Shown here one piece after another: positions 52,054 to 57,374 of a stretch of 57,374 nucleotides of DNA (the stretch's first letter is position 1; every line of letters begins with the position of its first letter). The translations under genes and the position numbers were made by a program. The DNA is taken from positions 137,976 through 195,349 of the forward strand of contig NZ_JACEHF010000001.1 of NCBI RefSeq assembly GCF_014180685.1, written 5' to 3'. This stretch comes from Nocardioides pelophilus (GTDB lineage: Bacteria > Actinomycetota > Actinomycetes > Propionibacteriales > Nocardioidaceae). A model generated the notes under the pieces. The model worked only from the letters and a program-made list of their open reading frames with translations, made no database searches and was not told the origin of the DNA.

Positions 52054-53003
52054 CCCCCACACTGTGGTGGCATGAGGCGTGGGTTGCCCGTGTGGGCAGC
52101 GCGCCGACCAGGCCAAGCAGCCGAGAAGAGTCGGTCCAGCAGGTACTGGCGCGGACCTTCCTAGGGCTCGAGCCTGCTGACTTCTTGAAGTACCCGCTCA
52201 CCGACGACGGTGAGACGGTCGTCAAGGCGATCTGGAATGCGGCCTTTGGTGACGGCCCCAACCAGCTCGACTGGTTCGTCAGCGAATACGAACTCCCGGT
52301 GCCTGTGGAGTGGCGGGAGGAAATCGGGCTCACCTACCGCGCGCCGGACTTCGCATGCGGTACCGGGAACCGGATTCTGATCATCGAGTTGAAGACAGAG
52401 TGGGGCAGTTACACGAAGGCACAGATCACCGACTTCCTCCGGCTTGCCCGGCGGCTCCACCCTGACGCCGACATCGACTTGCTGCTTCTCGAGGAACGGC
52501 ATCGCCGCGCGAACCGCAACCTCGACCGTCGGCAGCGCTATGCCGAAATGACCTGGACGCAGCTTGCAGCCATCCTCCGCGCAGAATTGCCTGACCACGA
52601 CCTCGCGATCAAGTTGTGTGGCTTCCTTGAGGAAAATCTCGCTGGCGCCGCAGCAGCCACCAGTGCTTCCGCCGCTGCGGAACCATCCGCCGGAGAGCGG
52701 GCCCTGGCCGAGCGGGAGGCGCCGCTTGACGCCTTCGTGGCCACCGCAGTCGATCAGGCACTTCACATCGCTCCCGCCATCGAAGCCGCTCCGATGAACA
52801 CGAAGGTAGCCCGCGGCATCGACGTCCCGTTCGCGTCAGTGGCTGACCTCCGCATCGCCGAGGTCGCGGTCCGCGATGCGCTCCTCAATGCCGGGCATCC
52901 CGGCGTCTCAACCTGGCTGTGGCGCAAGACGTCGGGCGGCACGCCCGCGACGCCAGCCGGTAGGGACACCGGCATGGAGTTGCGGATACAGCCCCGCCGC
53001 TGA
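52050..53003 (+). CDS. PD-(D/E)XK-type nuclease-like protein 3
   Basis: A 317-residue protein with the clearest classical motif of the set: YRAPDFACG (PD at 99-100), then ILIIELKTEWGS (E113-x-K115) and a following helix with AQITDFLRLARRLHP. The C-terminal third is Ala-rich and helical, with a possible second domain (VADLRIAEVAVRDALLNAGH). It is the last gene before a pair of terminators. Together with the two upstream proteins it forms three consecutive nuclease-fold genes that do not resemble one another closely, which argues for a multi-subunit or defence-type system. Confidence 0.72.
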   Translation: MTPTLWWHEAWVARVGSAPTRPSSREESVQQVLARTFLGLEPADFLKYPLTDDGETVVKAIWNAAFGDGPNQLDWFVSEYELPVPVEWREEIGLTYRAPDFACGTGNRILIIELKTEWGSYTKAQITDFLRLARRLHPDADIDLLLLEERHRRANRNLDRRQRYAEMTWTQLAAILRAELPDHDLAIKLCGFLEENLAGAAAATSASAAAEPSAGERALAEREAPLDAFVATAVDQALHIAPAIEAAPMNTKVARGIDVPFASVADLRIAEVAVRDALLNAGHPGVSTWLWRKTSGGTPATPAGRDTGMELRIQPRR

Positions 53004-53231
53004 CGGTACGTTGCTCGCTGGCCCGATCGAAGGCGAGTCTGCGCAATGCTCACTGTGGACAGTCGCGCAGTCTTCGCTGTATCTCGACACTTCTTATGCG
53101 CGGTCGCGCGGCCCCGGACGGCAGTCGACCCGGCGCCGGTCCGGCGCCGGCGCAGTTCCTCCCCGGCCCCGGCCGCCGTGAGTTTCTGGTTCTCCTGCGC
53201 TGCTCGATCGGCCGTGCTCTACTAGGCGCCG

Positions 53232-53263
53232 AAGCCCCAGGTGACCCGAGACGCCTGGGGCTT
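53232..53263 (+). terminator. Terminator of the nuclease-type operon
   Basis: Stem AAGCCCCAGG / CCTGGGGCTT (10 bp, perfect) with a 12-base loop, followed by TTCCCCTT. Confidence 0.75.
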
Positions 53264-53342
53264 TCCCCTTCGCAACAGGTGGCCCGCGCAGCCCGGATGC
53301 TCGCGCCGGCCGGGCTCGACCCGAGGCCGTTAGAACGAGACC

Positions 53343-53374
53343 AGGTCCCCGTCCTGCTCCGAGGACGGGGACCT
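53343..53374. terminator. Bidirectional terminator
   Basis: A perfect 13-base stem (AGGTCCCCGTCCT and AGGACGGGGACCT) around a six-base loop, 40 bases before the end of the minus-strand gene at 53414. Confidence 0.8.
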
Positions 53375-53413
53375 GTCTCCTGTGGTCGCTGAGTGGCTAC
53401 GGACCGATGCTTC

Positions 53414-54310
53414 TCACTGGGTCAGCACCTGGGCCTCACCGATTCGGATCGGCAGCGAGTCGGTGGTCAGGTCGAACTCGATGGTTCCGGACTGCCCGCC
53501 GCCGGTCCACTCGACCACCCAGTGGCTCGTGGCGGTGACCTGGTAGGCGCCGTCGGGCTGGTCCGTCGACATCTTCTCGTAGCGGTGCCCACACGTCGGC
53601 GAATCCTTCTTGCCGTAGTGATCGGCGTACGGGGTGCCCTTGCCTGTGCAGGTCACCGTGGTCCCGTCGCCCATGTCCCAGAGGATGCTGGAGACGCTGG
53701 CGGTGGCACTGACCGACACCGACCCCTCGCTGGCCGATGCAGTGATCGGGCCGAACGTGTCGTCCGTCGGGCTGTCGACCCACATCCACACCGGCAGCCC
53801 GACGAGTCCAACCCGGTTCGGACCGGATTCGGGGACGATGCCGATCTGGATGGGATCCAGGTCCATCGAGGCGATCGCGCGCTCCGCGAGGACCACAGGG
53901 TCGATCGTGACCGTGCCGTTCTGGATCCACATCGGCTCCCAGGACGAGCCAGGTGGCGGGAAGTAGCAGATGTGCCAGGCGCCATCCTCATTGGTCTGCC
54001 CGGGCGGCGGCTGAGCGCCTGCCCCGCCTGGATCCCAGACGTCGCCCACGTAGCATCCGTGCGCGCTGCTCCAGACCGATCCACCGGGTCCGGTGCACGG
54101 GATCTCGTTGCCACCGTAGGAGCACGTCGATGAGCCCCCGCCGTCGCCACCGCCGTCGCCACCGTTGTTGCCGCCGTCCTCGTCCTCGCAGTGGACTTCT
54201 CCCGTAATTGGGTCCGCCACGCAGTCGGCGCTCGCTGCTGAGGCGGTGACCATCACGATTACGAGCGACCCCGCCAAGGCCACGATGAAGGCCAATAGTC
54301 TCCTCAGCAT
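53414..54310 (-). CDS. Exported protein with PKD-like region
   Basis: A 298-residue protein from the ATG at 54310, which lies just after the lipoprotein stop. A signal peptide (LLAFIVALAGSLVIVMVTASAASA) is followed by a glycine-rich linker (GGNNGGDGGGDGGGS) and an exported domain with paired cysteines (CSYGGNEIPC, CYVGDVW). The C-terminal half (ILWDMGDGTTVTCTGKGTPY) resembles a PKD fold, common in surface proteins. It is the last gene of a four-gene minus-strand operon with a lipoprotein and a large membrane protein, so a role at the cell surface during transfer is a fair guess. Confidence 0.75.
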   Translation of the reverse strand: MLRRLLAFIVALAGSLVIVMVTASAASADCVADPITGEVHCEDEDGGNNGGDGGGDGGGSSTCSYGGNEIPCTGPGGSVWSSAHGCYVGDVWDPGGAGAQPPPGQTNEDGAWHICYFPPPGSSWEPMWIQNGTVTIDPVVLAERAIASMDLDPIQIGIVPESGPNRVGLVGLPVWMWVDSPTDDTFGPITASASEGSVSVSATASVSSILWDMGDGTTVTCTGKGTPYADHYGKKDSPTCGHRYEKMSTDQPDGAYQVTATSHWVVEWTGGGQSGTIEFDLTTDSLPIRIGEAQVLTQ

Positions 54311-54864
54311 GGCTCGTCCCACAGGAGGTCCGAGTCAGAGACCTTCCACGCACCCTTGTCCTTGACCAGGGTGTACTCGACCGGCGCAGGGTTCCGTAGC
54401 GGGTCGCCGTTGGGGTCGGTGAAATCTGGCTTACGGACAGCCCCGTCGTTCTTCCATGTCACGTTCGAGCGGTCCTCGCAATCGATGATCAGGATCGAGG
54501 CCCCACGGTTCCGTGGTTCCGCGAGTGTGTGCCCGTACTGACCGGTGACCGTGACGTTCTCGTTAGTCATGCTGGCGACGACGTGCTGCAGCTGCAGGAA
54601 CTCGTCCCCCGTCGCGACGGGGTTGAGGGTCTTGAAGTTGATGTCGCGCTTTCGGTACGCCATGTCGCGCACGTCGAGGTACTTCGTCAGCTGGGCCGCC
54701 GCCTTCTCCTCCGGTGTCTTCGGAGTCGGCGTGCTGGTGGGTGTCGGCGAGGGTGACTGGCTCGGGGTCTCCTGGACGGTGGGCTCGGTGTCGCCGCCGC
54801 AGCCCGTCAGGGTCAGGGCGAGGGCGAGGGCCACTCCCCCGAGTGCGGAGTGGTGCTTCCTCAT
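54304..54864 (-). CDS. Lipoprotein
   Basis: A 186-residue lipoprotein with a clear lipobox (LTLTGCGG, Cys at about 22) after a hydrophobic signal, then a Pro/Ser/Thr-rich linker (PSQSPSPTPTSTPTPKTPEE) and a globular domain (YLDVRDMAYRKRDINFKTLN, ASMTNENVTVTGQYGHTLAE). The ATG overlaps the stop of the frameshifted gene upstream. It probably sits outside the membrane together with the neighbouring exported protein. No enzyme motif is seen. Confidence 0.85.
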   Translation of the reverse strand: MRKHHSALGGVALALALTLTGCGGDTEPTVQETPSQSPSPTPTSTPTPKTPEEKAAAQLTKYLDVRDMAYRKRDINFKTLNPVATGDEFLQLQHVVASMTNENVTVTGQYGHTLAEPRNRGASILIIDCEDRSNVTWKNDGAVRKPDFTDPNGDPLRNPAPVEYTLVKDKGAWKVSDSDLLWDEPC

Positions 54865-55135
54865 GGGGTGTCTCCTCCTGTGGTGGGCGACGCCATTACT
54901 GACCGCTGGCTGACGTCGTTGGCGATGTGCTCGAGGTGTTCTTCGGCTGCGTCGACGAGCTCGGCCAGCGAGCCGTTGTCGGCGGGTCGATCCCGAACTT
55001 CTTGTCGGCGTTGTAGAGCGTGCGGATGGTGTCGCGCACGAACACGGCCCGCGCGACGCGGCGGGCGTCGAGGTCGGGGCGGTCGCCGCCGGCCGCGACG
55101 TATCGGCCGGTGAGTTCCTGGTCGAACGTTGTCAT
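54861..55135 (-). pseudogene. Small helical protein with an internal frameshift
   Basis: The ATG at 55135 (with GGGAG upstream) opens a reading frame reading FDQELTGRYVAAGGDRPDLD then VFVRDTIRTLYNADKKFG. Near 54990 the natural continuation (NGSLAELVDAAEEHLEHIAN followed by DVSQRSV) is in another frame, which ends with TGA overlapping the lipoprotein ATG. The frame as read otherwise ends early at 54896 with serine/threonine-rich nonsense. The coupled stop strongly suggests the second frame is genuine, so either a sequencing or natural frameshift, or programmed -1 slippage, is involved. Confidence 0.6.
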
Positions 55136-55157
55136 GTGCTGGTGCTCCCTTCCCGAG

Positions 55158-57374
55158 TCAGCTCGCGAGCCAGCCGTGTGTACGGATGATGGTCTTCGTG
55201 CGCTCCGACAATTCCATGGGTGCGTCGCCGTCGTCGGACCGGTTGCAGATCTCTTCGCGCAGGATCCGGTCGGCCTCGAGCTGGTCGCCCTCGGCCTTCA
55301 TGACGTGGGCAAGGCACAGTCGGGTGCTCTCGCCGTCGGGGTCTGCGCGGTTGGCGACGTAGGCGGCGGAGCGGGCCTTGATCAGGTCGCCGGCCGCGAG
55401 CGCCTCGGTGACGACGATGAGGGCGACGTCGGCGATCCACCCGCCCGCCATGAGGTCGACGCGGTCAGGCTCGTTCGCGAGCCATGCCCACCCTTCCTCG
55501 CGGAGCTGGCTGAACGGCTGGGCCTCGCCGACGAGCTCGAGCGCTGTGCAGAGGTCGGCGACACCCTCGGCGCCGCCTCGACTCTGCCCGCGCTTGCGGA
55601 GACGGATGAAGAGGTCCAGGTCGACGAGCAGGCCGTCGTCGACTTGGTAGACGTTGACCCCAGTGAGTTTGGCGGCCGGTGCCTTGTCCGCGTAGGGCAG
55701 GTGGTCCTCGCCGGTGCGGGAGTTAGGACCGAGCCAGTCGCGGACGATGTTGGTGTAGTCGCGCACCTTGCCGTCGGAGATGGAGAAGGCCTCGCGGATC
55801 TGCTCGCGGGTTGCGCCGTGCTTGCGGTGCAGGGCGAGGAACGCCAGGAGCTCGGTGAAGTAGGGCTTGCGCTTGGCGAGTGCCTTGCCGCGGGTGCGTG
55901 CGGTGACCGGGCCGAGCAGGGTGAGGCGCGGGCGGGCGCAGTTGGGCGAGAACCAGTCGGCGATGTCCTGGTCGAGGGTGGGGTCCTTCTCCTCGACCTC
56001 GGCGCGGACGTGGGCGGGCACCTTCGGCGCCAGGGCCTCGAGGTCCTCCTGCACGATCGCGCTCTCGCGGATGTACTCCTCGTCCTCGCCCTCGAGCAGG
56101 GAGGACAGGGGCTCGTCGACGGCTCCCTCGGGGGTGTTGCGGGGCAGGGTGTACTCGCGACGCAGAGCTCCGGAGGAGTCGGTGTAGGCCTCCCAGCCGT
56201 CGGTGGCGGTCTCGTCCACGGGCGTGTCGACGTACTCCGGGGTCTCGCTCTGGGCGTAGACCAGAGCGCAGCCGCGGGCCTCGTCGCTGGTGAGGCCGAC
56301 GGCGATGAGGTTGAGGCCGACGTGCTGGAGGACGACGCGACCGGTGTTGGTCATGTGCAGCACCGCACCGGGGGTGTTCGGGCGTTCGCCGGCAACGACG
56401 ATGGAGGTCGCAGACTGTCCGACGTGATCGTTGACCAGCTGCAGCAGCTGCTCGAGGTCGTCGGGGTCTCCGGCTGCGGCATCGAGGAGCAGCATCCTGG
56501 CGGGCCAGGTGTCGTCGTCGACGCTGCCAGTGCGGGCCGTGGACACATCGGTGTCGTGTCGCTTCGCCCGGTCGACCGTGGTCACCGCGGCGGCGAGGAT
56601 CTCCGCGGTCGCGGGCGTCCCGGCCGCACCGGTCGGGTAGTAGGTGATCCGCTCGTCCATGGCGACGGTCTCCTCGGCCACGCCGATGCAGTCGACCTGG
56701 ACGCGGCGCGACCACGGGTTCACGGCCAGCTGAGCAGCGAGGTGGCGGGCGAAGTCGCGGCCGTAGGTGGGGTCGCCACTGATGGTCAGCGTGGAGAGCT
56801 CCTCGCAGTTCAGCAGCCAGGTCTCGCCGGTGTCGCTCATGCCGATGGTGGCCAGCAGCGGGTAGGGCGGCTCGACTTTGCCGGTGTCGGGGCCGAGGTC
56901 CTCCACCGCGGTGTCCGTGCTGACGTGCCAGTGGGTCTGGTCGGGGCTGCCCGCCCAGGGAGCCGGCACGGCGGCCGGGGCGCTCAGGTGCAGCGTCAGT
57001 TTGCCCTTCGCGAGCTCGACGGCCGCCAGCGGCGGCATCGTGGTGCCCTGGGCTCCGACCGCGGCCGCGAGGCGGCGCAGGGCCTCGTCGGCGAACTCCA
57101 CGGTGGCGGCCGCGGCGGCACCGGTCGCGTTCAGCGTCATCTCCACCGGCGCCAGCTCGGGCGGCGGGGCGGCGATCGCTCGACCGGGCGGCCGGTTCCG
57201 GTAGGCGGAGCGCCGACGGGACCGCAGGGCCATCAGCAGTGCCCCGGACAGCAGCACGCCCCCGCCGGTGAGACCGGCGAGGACCCAGGGCGCTTCGAGG
57301 ATCGAGTCGTCGGTGTCGTCGACCTGGTCGACGTCGGCGGCCGGCGCCGTCGGCTCCTCGGCCTGCGGGACTTC
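55158..57374 (-). CDS. Large membrane protein with C-terminal BTAD-like region, N-terminus cut by window end
   Basis: The frame is open to the window edge (738 residues visible) and so lacks its N-terminus. A membrane helix (APWVLAGLTGGGVLLSGALL) occurs near residue 30 of the visible part, followed by a long soluble region. The final third contains a winged-helix-like stretch (TELLAFLALHRKHGATREQI, REAFSISDGKVRDYTNIVRD) and helical repeats (LEADRILREEICNRSD), an arrangement known from actinobacterial LysM/BTAD-type proteins encoded on plasmids and beside secretion genes. The role is unknown. Its gene leads the operon that ends at 53414. Confidence 0.8.
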   Translation of the reverse strand, partial: EVPQAEEPTAPAADVDQVDDTDDSILEAPWVLAGLTGGGVLLSGALLMALRSRRRSAYRNRPPGRAIAAPPPELAPVEMTLNATGAAAAATVEFADEALRRLAAAVGAQGTTMPPLAAVELAKGKLTLHLSAPAAVPAPWAGSPDQTHWHVSTDTAVEDLGPDTGKVEPPYPLLATIGMSDTGETWLLNCEELSTLTISGDPTYGRDFARHLAAQLAVNPWSRRVQVDCIGVAEETVAMDERITYYPTGAAGTPATAEILAAAVTTVDRAKRHDTDVSTARTGSVDDDTWPARMLLLDAAAGDPDDLEQLLQLVNDHVGQSATSIVVAGERPNTPGAVLHMTNTGRVVLQHVGLNLIAVGLTSDEARGCALVYAQSETPEYVDTPVDETATDGWEAYTDSSGALRREYTLPRNTPEGAVDEPLSSLLEGEDEEYIRESAIVQEDLEALAPKVPAHVRAEVEEKDPTLDQDIADWFSPNCARPRLTLLGPVTARTRGKALAKRKPYFTELLAFLALHRKHGATREQIREAFSISDGKVRDYTNIVRDWLGPNSRTGEDHLPYADKAPAAKLTGVNVYQVDDGLLVDLDLFIRLRKRGQSRGGAEGVADLCTALELVGEAQPFSQLREEGWAWLANEPDRVDLMAGGWIADVALIVVTEALAAGDLIKARSAAYVANRADPDGESTRLCLAHVMKAEGDQLEADRILREEICNRSDDGDAPMELSERTKTIIRTHGWLAS

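Larger units (their letters stand above)
53004..53413. other. Convergent intergenic region with two terminators
   Basis: No gene is seen in this 410-base stretch where a plus-strand and a minus-strand operon meet. It contains two strong hairpins described separately and a very GC-rich run around 53090-53180. No tRNA, attachment site or repeat shared with other parts of the window was noticed. Confidence 0.5.

Noticed and set aside
53080..53230. Possible tRNA or attachment site in the convergent gap
   Set aside because: No cloverleaf could be drawn and no matching direct repeat was found elsewhere in the window.

Overview
The window is high-GC actinobacterial DNA. Codon use, GTG/TTG starts, stop-start overlaps and protein families (DUF4192, DUF932, SCO6880-type VirB4 partner, MobF relaxase, BTAD-type membrane protein) fit a Nocardioides-like or related actinobacterium. 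Most of it is the backbone of a conjugative plasmid or integrative conjugative element. No integrase, replication initiator, rRNA, tRNA or CRISPR array was found.

Layout. 1-9009 (minus strand) holds four overlapping genes that match the restriction half of the Dpd 7-deazaguanine DNA modification/restriction system in order, size and domains: dpdE (SNF2 helicase), dpdF (RecQ-like helicase), dpdG and dpdH (P-loop ATPase, cut by the window start). The modification genes (dpdA-D, preQ0 synthesis) are not in view. At 9238-9485 a shortened, frameshifted dprA-like gene marks the junction with the element. 9482-17225 is a maintenance block: a DUF4192 protein, SSB, a small conserved protein, a ParB-like protein, a DUF932 protein, a train of five tiny overlapping genes, and an HNH protein with a coiled-coil partner. 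17392-17473 is an oriT candidate, followed by a very large relaxase-helicase-Toprim fusion (17523-23429). 23430-27830 is variable cargo: a zincin-like cassette, a coiled-coil protein, a small membrane protein and hypotheticals.

27831-43052 (minus strand) is the transfer operon: coupling ATPase plus a separate membrane partner; a secreted protein joining two nuclease-fold domains with a lysozyme-like domain and an M23 peptidase; a VirB4 ATPase; a SCO6880-type protein; a VirB6/TrbL-like channel; two VirB8-like proteins; a small pilin-like membrane protein; a ParA-like NTPase; and an HTH regulator. 43223-46257 carries two IS481-type elements in tandem, separated and flanked by three copies of one 15-bp direct repeat. 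46448-53003 is cargo: a possible nuclease variant, a histidine phosphatase, an HTH-start protein, and a four-gene plus-strand operon in which three consecutive genes carry PD-(D/E)XK-type nuclease signatures. Two hairpin terminators separate it from the last minus-strand operon (53414-57374): secreted protein, lipoprotein, a frameshifted small gene and a large membrane/BTAD-like protein cut by the window end.

Regulation. Five 36-bp boxes with invariant ends (GTGATCGC and TAGGTGAC or TAGGCGAC) sit in the same orientation just upstream of ssb, the coiled-coil gene, the relaxase, the coupling-protein operon and a small transfer-region gene. A second motif (GAATAGAAA) precedes the ParB-like, DUF932 and relaxase genes. 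Together they suggest an element-specific regulon. The less conserved cargo sits in three blocks between backbone modules, and by eye these blocks are somewhat less GC-rich; composition was not computed.
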